From contig NZ_AWRU01000001.1 in NCBI RefSeq assembly GCF_000523515.1, positions 273,133-337,132 of the forward strand: DNA of 64,000 nucleotides, given 5' to 3'. Shown in pieces: positions 1 to 9,707 of the stretch (positions within the stretch are counted from its first letter, which is position 1; the number at the start of each line of letters is the position of its first letter). The notes under the pieces are model-generated. The model saw only the letters and a program-made list of their open reading frames with translations, was not told the DNA's origin and ran no database searches. Origin of the DNA: Pedobacter sp. V48. GTDB taxonomy: Bacteria; Bacteroidota; Bacteroidia; Sphingobacteriales; Sphingobacteriaceae. The position numbers were made by a program, and so were the translations under genes.

Positions 1-206
1 CGGTCTTCTTTAAACCCTACACTCATGGTCACATCACCATTCCCCATTAATGGAGCATCAACTGAAACATCATTTGGAATATGCGTTGGGGGTTTTGTCC
101 AGATATTTTTTAAAAACCTTTTTTCCTCATTTAAAGGCGATCTACTTTGTGCCCACCCATTTAAGGAACATACGATTAAGAAAAAACTAAGCTTTACGAC
201 TTTCAT
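1..206 (-). CDS. Exported protein of unknown family, 5' end only
   Basis: Only the first 68 codons lie in the window; the gene runs off the left edge. The ATG at 206 starts a clear signal peptide (MKVVKLSFFLIVCSLNGWAQ, cleavage after AQ), so the product is exported. The mature start contains APLMGNGDVTMSVG, which resembles the N-terminal 'PLGNGD' segment of large six-hairpin glycosidase-like proteins; this is a resemblance, not a family assignment. The start overlaps the end of the upstream alpha-galactosidase gene by 20 bases, so the two are probably translated from one mRNA and may act on the same glycan. Confidence 0.7.
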   Translation of the reverse strand, partial: MKVVKLSFFLIVCSLNGWAQSRSPLNEEKRFLKNIWTKPPTHIPNDVSVDAPLMGNGDVTMSVGFKED

Positions 207-2604
207 TATTTTTATTTCTGATATTAACTGCTTGTTTACTAAACCTAATTCTCCATTTCACCAAGCCACTCTTATTTGATTTAATAAGTACCCTTAACCA
301 TCCATTTTCTTGCTTTGGCAACACATGAATGGTAGTTTCATCTTTATTTGCAATTAGGGAGGCGCGATCTGTCTTCCATTTTCCGCCATCATTTAGTCCT
401 GCAATTCTAAGTTCATAATCATCACCTGCAATCAATTTACTCGTGCCTGAGAGCGTTCCGCTTTTCCATTCTTCTTCCATCAAATCAATGATGCCTTGTG
501 TTACATGCTGAGAGGTTGAAACCACTACCGGATGATTTGATTTTGCACGTACCGCTATTATCCTGCACGATTCAGCGGGAAGGCTCATTGCAAATGAACC
601 TGAAATATCAGGTAATGGTTTATTCTCCCAAAAATCAAACGCATGATAAGCAGTCTTTTCGGCCAGGCCGGCCCATTTTATTGAACTGCTTATAGTTTGA
701 GTAGAAGTAGCCCAATTGAATAAACCAATTACATTTCGCTTAACACCGGCTTTCTGATCAGTGGCAATCCAAATTGAAGGAAGAGATTTATCAAAAGCAT
801 CAACGGGTCTGGCAACCCCGTTATGTGAGGCCATGCAGCGTTTCATGATTTCAATTCTGTCATTTGGCAAATCCGGAAGCCAGTCGCTACTTAAGAAAAA
901 TTGCTTTGAGACAGCAACATAGGATGGCAATAACCGTGCTCTGGTTAAACTTCCTATACCATCAGCTGCAGGATCTGCTGTTGATTTACCTTTTTCTCTT
1001 AGCATAGACGGATCCGGGTCATTCCACCAAACTCTTCCGTTTAAAAAATATAATCTGGATGCACGTATTACCCCAGTACGAATGCTCTCTCCATCATGAT
1101 TAAAATCCGGGCCAATGCGCATTGAATTTACCAATCCCATTGAAGCGCCAAACGATCTCATATTCTGACTAGCACAACATCCGGAAAGAAACACTTCATT
1201 TCCAACTGCGTGCCGCAATAACCTTAAGCCATCACGGTATGCTTCGATCTGTGTTTTCATTGGATTAAATAGCGGTTTATTATTTCCTATACTGTCATTT
1301 TTATAACCATCATTGATGTAAACCTGCTCAGTAACTGTGCCCGTCCAAAGTCCATCCATTTTGAAATAATTATATCCCCATCCCTGCATTTTTTTTGCAA
1401 CGTAAGAAATATGATCCTGGACTTCTGGATTAGTAAGATCAAGAGAAGTCCCACCCCATGTTGTTTCGTAAGGCTTCCCATTTTTCCTGTGTGCAAACCA
1501 ATGTTGTTTGTCCCGATACTCAATATCCTGATGATTTCGTGCAAAAGGCATCCACCAAATTCCTGCCATCAGACCCTCTTTTTTTACAGTTGCAGCAACT
1601 GTCGACATTCCGTTTGGATAACCACCTTTTGGATCAACACGATCAAAGCCGCGATGAGGTCCATTATATTGTCCGCCTGGCTGCCACTGATCATCAATTT
1701 GAATCGCTCCAAGTCCAAAAGGCCTTAACTTTTCTTTAACAAACTTTGCAAGTTCAATAGTTGATTGTTCGGTGCCCGCTCCTCCGTTTTTTTCTGAATA
1801 CCAGGTGCAATAAACGGCAGTTCTGGGTTTCAATTTAATATTTTTTTGCTTTGCAATTGCATCAGCAAAACGTTCTTCACCTAAACGCGCATCATCAAAA
1901 TAACCAATAAGCAAAGTTTCCGTAGCTTCAGTTGTTCCAACAGGTAAAAGAAAACGCCCGTAATCAATTTGTGATTTTATTTCTACCAAACCATTATTAA
2001 TTCCAGAAAACAAAACACCACTCCCCTTTTCATTTGTAAGCCAACCTGCCACCACTCCATTACGCGTAACGGGATCAACAGTGGTAAGAAACACATAGCT
2101 ACCCGGGTTCTGATCTGGAGCAAGCAGTCCTCCGGTTCCTAAGGTTTTTAACCGTGACGCCGGCTTATTAAGATCAACTGAAAAAGAAACCGGATTGAGC
2201 TTCTGAATATCAACAACATCCTTTCCAGAATTTTTAACAGTTTGCTCTACAAATAAAAATGGTTGTAAAGGGTAAAGCGTAAACGATATAGTACCTCCAT
2301 CGGTAGTCGAAAAAATCAATGCACTACCCTTACCAAAAACGGGGCTAAGAAGCTCCTTCTTTTTAATGATACCATTGGCATTCTTTGGAATAATATTTTT
2401 CAAAAAAGTTTTATTACCTGCCTTAAATACAACCGCCAGATTCTTTTCCACAGCATTATAATTTACTGTTAGAAACTGGTTAGTGATTACCGGGCTTTCT
2501 TTAAACCTTTGAACAGCAATACTATTTATTCTTTCCTCCGCAGCAAACACCCGTGTTGAGCATATTAGTGCAATAAAAAACAAGAGTTGAATTTTTCTTA
2601 TCAT
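187..2604 (-). CDS. Alpha-galactosidase-like glycoside hydrolase, clan GH-D (GH36/GH27 type)
   Basis: Probable exo-acting glycosidase removing terminal alpha-galactose (or a related alpha-sugar) from plant oligosaccharides, in the periplasm or outside the cell. The ATG at 2604 was preferred over an in-frame TTG seven codons upstream because it directly starts a signal peptide (MIRKIQLLFFIALICSTRVFA). Product about 805 aa. After an N-terminal beta-rich region, a TIM barrel shows IQIDDQW near residue 304, GIWWMPFAR near 348 and YFKMDGLW near 415, where the Asp is the likely nucleophile; RIGPDFNHDGES near 500 may carry the acid/base Asp. The C-terminal 200 residues are beta-sandwich-like. Substrate is not certain: clan GH-D also includes beta-L-arabinopyranosidases and isomaltodextranases. 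It overlaps the next gene and is presumably the upstream member of that operon. Confidence 0.82.
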   Translation of the reverse strand: MIRKIQLLFFIALICSTRVFAAEERINSIAVQRFKESPVITNQFLTVNYNAVEKNLAVVFKAGNKTFLKNIIPKNANGIIKKKELLSPVFGKGSALIFSTTDGGTISFTLYPLQPFLFVEQTVKNSGKDVVDIQKLNPVSFSVDLNKPASRLKTLGTGGLLAPDQNPGSYVFLTTVDPVTRNGVVAGWLTNEKGSGVLFSGINNGLVEIKSQIDYGRFLLPVGTTEATETLLIGYFDDARLGEERFADAIAKQKNIKLKPRTAVYCTWYSEKNGGAGTEQSTIELAKFVKEKLRPFGLGAIQIDDQWQPGGQYNGPHRGFDRVDPKGGYPNGMSTVAATVKKEGLMAGIWWMPFARNHQDIEYRDKQHWFAHRKNGKPYETTWGGTSLDLTNPEVQDHISYVAKKMQGWGYNYFKMDGLWTGTVTEQVYINDGYKNDSIGNNKPLFNPMKTQIEAYRDGLRLLRHAVGNEVFLSGCCASQNMRSFGASMGLVNSMRIGPDFNHDGESIRTGVIRASRLYFLNGRVWWNDPDPSMLREKGKSTADPAADGIGSLTRARLLPSYVAVSKQFFLSSDWLPDLPNDRIEIMKRCMASHNGVARPVDAFDKSLPSIWIATDQKAGVKRNVIGLFNWATSTQTISSSIKWAGLAEKTAYHAFDFWENKPLPDISGSFAMSLPAESCRIIAVRAKSNHPVVVSTSQHVTQGIIDLMEEEWKSGTLSGTSKLIAGDDYELRIAGLNDGGKWKTDRASLIANKDETTIHVLPKQENGWLRVLIKSNKSGLVKWRIRFSKQAVNIRNKNNESRKA

Positions 2605-2706
2605 AAAAACGATTAAAACAATCAACTAAACTATTAATTAATAGCACGAAACACAATAGAGTATTTTGCAAATACGATGGACTATTTTAGACAGCCAAAA
2701 GCGATC

Positions 2707-4548
2707 TTACTTACTTTCCAGACTCCCCATAAAGGCAATGATATCCTCTTTTTCTTTTTCAGTGAGATGAAGATTTTCTTCGGAAAGCGTTTGATTAGAA
2801 AGATTTATTCCTAAGCCTGCGCCTCCCCCATTATTATAAAATTCCATTACCTGATCTAAAGTCTTATATACTCCATTATGCATATAAGGCGCAGTTTTAT
2901 TGATATTCCGAATAGTAGGAACCTTAAAAGCATTTTTATAGGAATCAACACCGATCACGTTATAATAACCCAAATCCGAGTCGAGCGTAGAATCCGCAAG
3001 GGATACGGGAACGCCCAGCACTTCCGTTTCGCTTTCTACATACTTTGGAGGAGTAACTCCATTAAATAAAGGAACGAAATGACAGGTGGCACATTTCGCT
3101 TTTCCCATAAATAAATTAAAACCTTTCAATTCCGGCTTTGACAGAGCATCTCTATTACCAAGCATATATTTATCAAACCGGCTATTTAGTTTTGTTAAGC
3201 TGCGAATATAGCAGGCAAGGGCATTTGTCACTTGGTCTGAACTGATTCCTTTTCCGGTCTTTTCAGAAAAAGCCGTTACGAATAACGAATGATATGATTT
3301 ATCTGCAGAAACATATTTTAAGATCGCATCCATTGAGCCATCCATCTCCTGTTTACTACTGATTACATCATGCACCTGATCCTCCAACGTTAGCGCCCTC
3401 ATATCATAGAAATAATTTGATTGTAAAGCCGCGTTGAATAACGTGGGTACATTCCTTGTCAGCAGTTTTGAAGGAACATGAACATCTGTATGCTTAGCCA
3501 TTCCGTCTGTAAATGCTAAATCAGGGTTGTGACATGAGGCACAGCTTCTTGTGCCGGTGCCGGATAACAACGGATCATAAAAAAGTCTTTTCCCTAACCC
3601 CACTTTAGCACCTGTTATGCGATATTCAGGGCCTGGTGAAAATGCATCTACATTAAACGCATCCGAATCAAATAATGTCCTTACCTGCTGCCTAAGCATC
3701 CGGTTATATTTAATTTTATCGCCCGGTAAATTCTGCTCCAACTGTGCTATCCCGGCGCTGATCTCGTTCCCAAAGCTTGTAATAAATGTAGCTCTGTCGA
3801 ACGAATCAAAATCAGGGTTATGATTAAGATATGCTATTGAGCCATTCAGATCCTGCAATAAAGTCGTTTTTTCCTTTTTGCTGATATATAAATAAAGGAT
3901 ATCCCGCAGACTTTTTAGGGATTCGGACGATTCTTTCATACTGTTCAAAGAAAGAGAATTGTCAAATCCGGTAATTCCCAAAACGATTATCCTGAATACC
4001 TCTAACTTGGCTGCATCCAATATTCGCCAATCCGCAAACTGATGATCAGTAAAATAAGAAATCAGATAGTCCGTATTTGTTATTAAATGTCTGACTTCGC
4101 TAATCAGCACTTTTTTGCCGGCTGAATCGTACTTCGGATAGATAAACTGTTCTATCACCTGGAGTCCCATTGGATCAACAGCACGGGCTAAAGAAGGATC
4201 TAGTAAATCTGCATTTTCGATCTCTTGTACAGGAGGACCATTTAACCTCTTAGTTAGGTCGGCAGTAAAATACTCTGCCGCCCATTCAAACTTTTTGAAC
4301 AGTAATCTTGATTTTAAAAAGGCTTGCTGAACACGGTGTGCGTCAACCTTTTCTTTACTGACCTCAATAAATAAGGTATCTTTTACATACTCCTGGAAGG
4401 ATACGATCTGACTTAAAACTTCTTTTTGAATTTTTCGTTCACGCGCGCTGGCTGGTATTTGTTCTGTTTTATTCGAATTAACGGAGGTAAAGCTTACAAT
4501 AAGTAGCACTGTAAACAGAATTGCTACTATTCCAATCTTCTTATACAT
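2707..4548 (-). CDS. Di-haem cytochrome c peroxidase, MauG/CcpA family, with long N-terminal extension
   Basis: Exported di-haem c-type protein, 613 aa, that would reduce hydrogen peroxide or oxidise a partner protein in the periplasm. An N-terminal hydrophobic segment (residues 5-22) acts as signal or anchor. Two haem-binding motifs are visible, CASCH at 336-340 and CATCH at 486-490, with a candidate axial Met556 in APYMHNG, the usual order of the CcpA/MauG family. The peroxidase core begins near residue 300; before it sits a helical extension of about 270 residues. This extended form is common in Bacteroidota, but its role is not known to me. The upstream phosphoesterase gene ends 33 bases before this start, so co-transcription is likely. 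Confidence 0.9.
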   Translation of the reverse strand: MYKKIGIVAILFTVLLIVSFTSVNSNKTEQIPASARERKIQKEVLSQIVSFQEYVKDTLFIEVSKEKVDAHRVQQAFLKSRLLFKKFEWAAEYFTADLTKRLNGPPVQEIENADLLDPSLARAVDPMGLQVIEQFIYPKYDSAGKKVLISEVRHLITNTDYLISYFTDHQFADWRILDAAKLEVFRIIVLGITGFDNSLSLNSMKESSESLKSLRDILYLYISKKEKTTLLQDLNGSIAYLNHNPDFDSFDRATFITSFGNEISAGIAQLEQNLPGDKIKYNRMLRQQVRTLFDSDAFNVDAFSPGPEYRITGAKVGLGKRLFYDPLLSGTGTRSCASCHNPDLAFTDGMAKHTDVHVPSKLLTRNVPTLFNAALQSNYFYDMRALTLEDQVHDVISSKQEMDGSMDAILKYVSADKSYHSLFVTAFSEKTGKGISSDQVTNALACYIRSLTKLNSRFDKYMLGNRDALSKPELKGFNLFMGKAKCATCHFVPLFNGVTPPKYVESETEVLGVPVSLADSTLDSDLGYYNVIGVDSYKNAFKVPTIRNINKTAPYMHNGVYKTLDQVMEFYNNGGGAGLGINLSNQTLSEENLHLTEKEKEDIIAFMGSLESK

Positions 4549-4581
4549 AACATATCCCTCCTCCTCCTGATTAACAGTAAC

Positions 4582-5928
4582 TTATTTAAATACCAACGCA
4601 TTCCGGAACGGGTTCGCATTTTTATCTCTTTCAGCCAATGGTTCTATTCCCCATCTATGCTCTATAAAAGAAAGAATGCTTACGGTTTCATATTGTGTGT
4701 GATCTACAATACCCTTTTTGGCAAATGGCCCTATAATAATTGCGGGGATACGACTACCAGGGCCCCATCTGTCTATAATTGGTGGGGTTACATGATCAAA
4801 AAAGCCACCAAACTCGTCATAGGTCAGAATAACCAATGCATCTTTTGCATTAGGCCCCTCCAATACTGCATTGATCAGGTTTACTGCCAGTTGTTCTGAA
4901 GAATATACAGCAGAACCACCCGGGTGTTCGTCATTTCCTCCGCCTGGTTTCACAAAGGAGACGCTGGGAAGGGCACCTTCTTTCGCTGCTTTAATGAAAT
5001 CATTTTGGTCCTTCATGTGTTTTCGGCCTTCTGTCCCCTCTTCATATTGGGCAAAATATAGGAACGGTTCATGATTATAGGCAAAATTATTCTTCTTTCC
5101 TGCCACTGCATCGTCCCAGCCCTCAGAATACCATGCCCATGATATATTTTTTTCGCTCAGTTTGTCGCCAATAGTCGGCATCGTCTGAGATGGCAATAAT
5201 TTGGAAGTATCCGATTTAGGAGGGTAAGGCTTGTTTCGTGAAAGAACATGATTTACAACATACCCATCGGGAGTAACTATGCCATCGTCTATCATTTTAC
5301 CATCAGCATCAACTTTTGCGATCATTGATTTAGGGGCATCCGGCCAAACCGGCACAGCCGCAGAAATCATATAAACGTGGTTAAAATAAGAGCCGCCATA
5401 AACACTCTGAAAAAAATTATCACACAGTGTGTATTTTTGAGCCATCGGATAAAGAGGTAATTTTTCCGTGTTATAATAACCCATCGCTAGTCCTTTGGAG
5501 TCATTATATACCGCAAACTTATCCATCTTTCCTCCGTTAATTTGCAACTGATTGTGAAAAAAACGGTGAGTAACATCAGGCGTTGTCTTGTCAGACGGAA
5601 CGTATTGGTCTATATTAAAAAGCTCATTTGGCAGGTTGGTCGGGAAAGAGTTGTTTCTCGGAATCTCAGGAAGGTACTTATAAGGTTTTCCATCTTTGTC
5701 TACCTGTACAAAATTTCCTCTTTTGGCATTTTCAATACCATTTGCTCCTTTGAATTCCCCGTAAAGATTATCGAAACTATGGTTTTCCATATAGATAACC
5801 ACCACGTGCTTAATCTGCTTGATGTCATTATCAAATGAGGTTTCCTGATGTTTCGCTTTTTTGCTGATCCCACAACTACTGATCATCAAAATGATAAGAA
5901 ACAGATAAAAAAATCGCTGTAAATACAT
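4582..5928 (-). CDS. Phosphoesterase-family lipoprotein (acid phosphatase / phospholipase C type)
   Basis: Member of the alkaline-phosphatase-fold phosphoesterase family that includes AcpA and non-haemolytic phospholipase C; hydrolyses phosphomonoesters or phosphodiesters. The 448-aa product has a lipoprotein signal with lipobox ISSC (Cys19), so it sits in a membrane facing the periplasm or surface. Family motifs are present: YMENHSFDNLYG (46-57) with metal or nucleophile residues, GGSYFNHVYM, LPSVSFVKPGGGNDEHPGG and TYDEFGGFFDHVTPP near residue 385. The stretch upstream has a possible promoter -7 box (TATGTTTG on the minus strand, 5967-5974) without a good -33 partner. The peroxidase gene follows 33 bases downstream. 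The exact substrate cannot be read from the sequence. Confidence 0.9.
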   Translation of the reverse strand: MYLQRFFYLFLIILMISSCGISKKAKHQETSFDNDIKQIKHVVVIYMENHSFDNLYGEFKGANGIENAKRGNFVQVDKDGKPYKYLPEIPRNNSFPTNLPNELFNIDQYVPSDKTTPDVTHRFFHNQLQINGGKMDKFAVYNDSKGLAMGYYNTEKLPLYPMAQKYTLCDNFFQSVYGGSYFNHVYMISAAVPVWPDAPKSMIAKVDADGKMIDDGIVTPDGYVVNHVLSRNKPYPPKSDTSKLLPSQTMPTIGDKLSEKNISWAWYSEGWDDAVAGKKNNFAYNHEPFLYFAQYEEGTEGRKHMKDQNDFIKAAKEGALPSVSFVKPGGGNDEHPGGSAVYSSEQLAVNLINAVLEGPNAKDALVILTYDEFGGFFDHVTPPIIDRWGPGSRIPAIIIGPFAKKGIVDHTQYETVSILSFIEHRWGIEPLAERDKNANPFRNALVFK

Positions 5929-6054
5929 TCCGTTTTCTTTTTTAGATTCGATTAAAAGTTATGTTACAAACATATGATATTATATTTTGTTGAAAAATCA
6001 TCAGACTAAAACAGGATAGGATTGTTTGTAATTTATTGCTTACAATAGCTTAGG

Positions 6055-7110
6055 TTATTTTGGAAGTTTGACCCGATAAATGCGATAAGGATAGCTTGTC
6101 TTATTCATACCATCATTCCATTGGGGCAAACGGTTCATCTGAGCACAAGAGAAATATAAATACCCGTCGCTGCCAATTCCTAAAGAATCTGGCCATATTA
6201 ACCTGCTATCCTGTACCAGTGTGATAAGTTCACCATTTGTGGTAAAATATTTTATGCTATAATCTGTAGAAGACGTGAGATATATGTTGCCAGCTATATC
6301 GGCTTCCATACCATGGCAAACTCCTGTTTCGCCTAAATCCTGAACATATTTAGCCAATTCATCAGCTGTTAATTTTGCATCTGCAAGATGTTTTGTTTCT
6401 ACACGATAAAGATGCATGCTGTTGATTGGTCTGAAATAAAAGAACTTATTGTCCTTGGTTATTGCAATCCCATTTACATTAGATTTAAAGATATTGCCAT
6501 TTTTGTCTGCCATTATCTTCCCCCCGTAAGATAAACTAAATCCAGGAACGGCTAATGTTTGAGGCTTATTTTGAAGTGCCAGCCTTGTTTTACCGCTTTT
6601 AAGATCTAATATCACAATTGCAGCCTGGCCGGGATCTGAAAGATAAGCCAGTTGTTTATCTGTATCGACTCTAACATCATTTAATGCTGATTTATCTTTT
6701 GCGAGGTCGTCAAACTGATAGACTCTTTTCACCTGATTACTTTTAAGGTCTATCTGTACCAATTTAAATTTATGCTCATCAGGTTTAGGGTCCAATACCC
6801 ACAGTTGGTCTTTCGTATCTATGTAAATGTCCTGAACATTTAAAAAGGTTTCTGTTTCCTTTCCCTCTTTCCGATTCCAGCGCTCATCGGGATAGGCAAC
6901 ATACTTTCCATTTACAATCTCAATTAATCCATACTGGTAGGGTTCCCTTTTGGGAAATGAAACGAAGACTCTGTTGGTGGAGGAAACGCTAACACCGATA
7001 GGCTGTGACTGACCAAACTCAGCTGCTACTTCCAATTTATCTGAATGATAAGATTGAGCTTGCACGTTTAAAGCCATGCTAATTACAATTAAGCATAAAA
7101 TTACTTTCAT
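6055..7110 (-). CDS. Major royal jelly protein / Yellow-family beta-propeller, exported
   Basis: 351-aa exported protein of the Yellow/MRJP family, related to SMP-30/gluconolactonase-like six-bladed beta-propellers. The ATG at 7110 was chosen over a TTG six codons upstream because it opens a clean signal peptide (MKVILCLIVISMALNVQA). The mature part has the family opening 'GQSQPIGVSVS...NRVFVSFPKREPYQYG', then repeated propeller strands such as DIYIDTKDQLWVLDP and IGSDGYLYFSCAQMNRL near the C-terminus. Bacterial members are poorly characterised; binding of small ligands or a lactonase-like activity is possible. It ends 126 bases before the phosphoesterase start on the same strand, so a shared transcript is possible but not shown. 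Confidence 0.85.
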   Translation of the reverse strand: MKVILCLIVISMALNVQAQSYHSDKLEVAAEFGQSQPIGVSVSSTNRVFVSFPKREPYQYGLIEIVNGKYVAYPDERWNRKEGKETETFLNVQDIYIDTKDQLWVLDPKPDEHKFKLVQIDLKSNQVKRVYQFDDLAKDKSALNDVRVDTDKQLAYLSDPGQAAIVILDLKSGKTRLALQNKPQTLAVPGFSLSYGGKIMADKNGNIFKSNVNGIAITKDNKFFYFRPINSMHLYRVETKHLADAKLTADELAKYVQDLGETGVCHGMEADIAGNIYLTSSTDYSIKYFTTNGELITLVQDSRLIWPDSLGIGSDGYLYFSCAQMNRLPQWNDGMNKTSYPYRIYRVKLPK

Positions 7111-7185
7111 CTTGAAGGGATTATTCAATATCTTCTAAATTACGTAATTCTTAACATATTGAAATAGGACCTCATCAAAGCGCTA

Positions 7186-8028
7186 TTACATATAAGTATA
7201 CCCTTGTTCGGCAGTATACTGATCTATGTAACGAAACTCAGTATCAATTAAATTTGCGGTAACGTCCAAACTTACAAACTGCAAATTCCCGAATATACTG
7301 GCAAATGCGGTATCGGTAGCATCAACTCCGGTAGCAATCTTAACTAATCCATTTAACGGAACAAGTTTGGTTGCATCTACGATAATCCAATAACCACCAA
7401 TATAAGCCTCAAAACAGGCATGGAAATCTGCAGGCTGCAATTGATATGCATAACCGGTGTAATATCTTGCCGGGATGGTTAACGCCCTGCACAAAGCAAT
7501 ACCTAAATGTGCAAAATCACGACACACCCCTATTTGCTCTGTAATTGTATCATATGAAGATGTTTGGGCATTTGTATAGCCTCCGCTGTATTCTACGTTA
7601 GTATAAATCCAATCACGGATAGCCATAACCTTATAAAAAGCATGATCGATATGCCCAAATTTGTGAAATGCGAACTTATATAACTTGTCGGATTGACAGT
7701 ACCTGCTGGGATTTAAATACGACAAAGCGCTAACCGGCATGTTGCCAATGGGTATATCATCCAAATGTTCTGCATCAACCGCACGGACCTCTGTTTCTAC
7801 TAATGCCCGATAATGAATCATTAAGTTCCCTGCATCAGGAATTTCTATGATTTTGAATCTCTTTTCACCGGAAATAGAAAACAGCTCTCTCATTTTCAGT
7901 TGCTGATTCAGTTCCATATGTTCTTCTACAAGAAACTGGCCTGCAGATTTAACGGGCTGTACATTCAAAATCAATGTTGAAGACGAAATTACCTCGTAAA
8001 CTACCCTAACAGAAACCTCTAACTTCAT
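7186..8028 (-). CDS. Transglutaminase-like cysteine protease-fold protein
   Basis: 280-aa protein with no signal peptide, so probably cytoplasmic. The C-terminal half is a transglutaminase-like domain with the complete triad: Cys169 in IGVCRDFAH, His203 in DFHACFEAY and Asp218 in IIVDATKL. The N-terminal half (1-110) is a beta-rich region as seen in the bacterial transglutaminase N-terminal family. Bacterial members usually act as peptidases or amidases rather than cross-linkers. It is divergent from the ATP-grasp/alpha-E/transglutaminase trio starting at 8227, sharing a 198-base AT-rich control region, which suggests that the two transglutaminase-like proteins serve the same pathway. Confidence 0.9.
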   Translation of the reverse strand: MKLEVSVRVVYEVISSSTLILNVQPVKSAGQFLVEEHMELNQQLKMRELFSISGEKRFKIIEIPDAGNLMIHYRALVETEVRAVDAEHLDDIPIGNMPVSALSYLNPSRYCQSDKLYKFAFHKFGHIDHAFYKVMAIRDWIYTNVEYSGGYTNAQTSSYDTITEQIGVCRDFAHLGIALCRALTIPARYYTGYAYQLQPADFHACFEAYIGGYWIIVDATKLVPLNGLVKIATGVDATDTAFASIFGNLQFVSLDVTANLIDTEFRYIDQYTAEQGYTYM

Positions 8029-8156
8029 AAATATTTAAAATACAAAATAAAAAATAGACTCAAATCAATTTTAAATCAAAAAGAAACATAAAAAGATAAA
8101 AAAAATCAATTTCAACACACAAAAAATTTAATAAATAAAGTAAAATAACATTTTAT

Positions 8157-8172
8157 TTGATTTAAAAATCAA
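8157..8172. promoter_or_regulatory. Inverted repeat in the divergent control region, possible operator
   Basis: The 198-base gap between two divergent genes holds a perfect 7-bp inverted repeat, TTGATTT-AA-AAATCAA. The half-site extends to AAATCAATTT, which occurs three times in the gap, at 8062-8071, 8103-8112 and 8166-8175. The region is extremely AT-rich, so chance copies are likely; no promoter pair matching TTTG and TAnnTTTG at the right spacing was found. Confidence 0.3.
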
Positions 8173-8226
8173 TTTAAATAAAGATATAACTATATTTCAG
8201 AAGATTTTAACATAAAATGATCGAAT

Positions 8227-9678
8227 ATGGAAACAAAAAGCTACACAAAATCATACGATCTACCCAAAAACACCTGGGATGAAATGTTTAATGACTCAGA
8301 AACGGTAAGAGAAGAGTACAAAACTGTTATGAACTACCTCGATCTTGAGTCGACCGAAGAGCTCAACAAAAAAGAAGAACTATCTAAAGCACTTTTCATG
8401 AGCCAGGGCATCACCTTTACCGTATACAATAGCGGCGAAGGCGTAGAAAAGATCTTCCCTTTCGATATCATCCCCAGAATTATTACTGCTGAGGAATGGG
8501 CTTTTATAGAAAAAGGAATTAAGCAGCGAGTTACCGCGCTGAACCTCTTTCTGAAAGATGTTTACAGCGACCAGTTTATCATCAAAGACGGAATTGTTCC
8601 GATCGATGTAATTTACTCTTGTCCACATTTTTTACGAGAGATGGTCAACGTGAAAGTCCCTCACGACATCTACATACACATTGCGGGGATTGACCTAATC
8701 AGGGACAACGACGGCACTTATTATATCCTTGAAGATAATGTCCGCACTCCTTCGGGAGTTAGCTACATGCTGGAAAACAGGGAAATTACCAAACGTCTAT
8801 TCCCCGATCTTTTACCTCAATGCAAAGTAAGAAGTGTGATTGAATACCCTACTGTCCTCTACAACAACCTGCTTTCACTTGCACCACATGACGTTGCCGA
8901 TCCTACAATAGTTTTGTTAAGTCCGGGTAGTTTCAACTCAGCGTATTTCGAACATACCACACTGGCCCGTTTAATGGGAATTGAGCTGGTGGAGGGACCT
9001 GATTTAATTGTCGAAGACCATAAGGTGTATATGAAAACTACCGCAGGACTGCAGCAAGTGAATGTGATTTACCGGAGAGTAGATGATGACTACCTTGATC
9101 CGCTAGCCTTTAATCCAACCAGCCTACTTGGTGTTGCCGGGTTAATGAATGCTTACAGAAAAGGAAATGTAACCATTGTAAATGCGGTAGGAAATGGTGT
9201 AGCCGACGACAAAGCTGTATACGTCTATGTGCCAGACATGATAAAATACTACTTGAATGAAGAACCCTTACTTAAAAATGTACCAACTTACCAATTAGGA
9301 AACGCAAGTGAGCGGGCCTACGTATTCGAAAATATTTCCCGGATGGTAGTTAAGCAAACCAATGGCAGCGGGGGTTATGGCATGTTAATGGGACACGCTT
9401 CAACGGAAGAAGAAATTGAAGCATACAAGTTGGAAATACTGAAAGATCCACGACAATTTATTGCACAGCCTACCATCAGCTTATCATCCTCACCATGTTA
9501 CATGCAAGGTAAATTACAACCCAGAAGGGTCGATTTTCGTCCGTTTGCACTTTGCGGCCCTAATGGGATAGACATTATTCCCGGAGGATTAACAAGAGTA
9601 GCACTTAAAGAAGGCTCACTGGTTGTAAACAGCTCTCAGGGAGGCGGCAGTAAAGACACCTGGGTACTTTCTAAATAA
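8227..9678 (+). CDS. Circularly permuted ATP-grasp protein (DUF404/DUF407, COG2308)
   Basis: 483-aa cytoplasmic protein of the circularly permuted ATP-grasp family, predicted to form an amide bond between a carboxylate and an amine using ATP. Characteristic segments are YYILEDNVRTPSGVSYMLENR (about residues 164-183), YRRVDDDYLDPLAF, the nucleotide-binding stretch VVKQTNGSGGYGM near 383-395 and the C-terminal SSQGGGSKDTWVL. It is the first of three closely spaced genes (gaps 29 and 5 bases) with alpha-E and transglutaminase proteins, a gene trio known from many bacteria and proposed to make and process a peptide or amide-linked compound. The product of the pathway is unknown. Confidence 0.93.
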   Translation: METKSYTKSYDLPKNTWDEMFNDSETVREEYKTVMNYLDLESTEELNKKEELSKALFMSQGITFTVYNSGEGVEKIFPFDIIPRIITAEEWAFIEKGIKQRVTALNLFLKDVYSDQFIIKDGIVPIDVIYSCPHFLREMVNVKVPHDIYIHIAGIDLIRDNDGTYYILEDNVRTPSGVSYMLENREITKRLFPDLLPQCKVRSVIEYPTVLYNNLLSLAPHDVADPTIVLLSPGSFNSAYFEHTTLARLMGIELVEGPDLIVEDHKVYMKTTAGLQQVNVIYRRVDDDYLDPLAFNPTSLLGVAGLMNAYRKGNVTIVNAVGNGVADDKAVYVYVPDMIKYYLNEEPLLKNVPTYQLGNASERAYVFENISRMVVKQTNGSGGYGMLMGHASTEEEIEAYKLEILKDPRQFIAQPTISLSSSPCYMQGKLQPRRVDFRPFALCGPNGIDIIPGGLTRVALKEGSLVVNSSQGGGSKDTWVLSK

Positions 9679-9707
9679 ACAACAATAAGATTAAACACAG
9701 AATCACT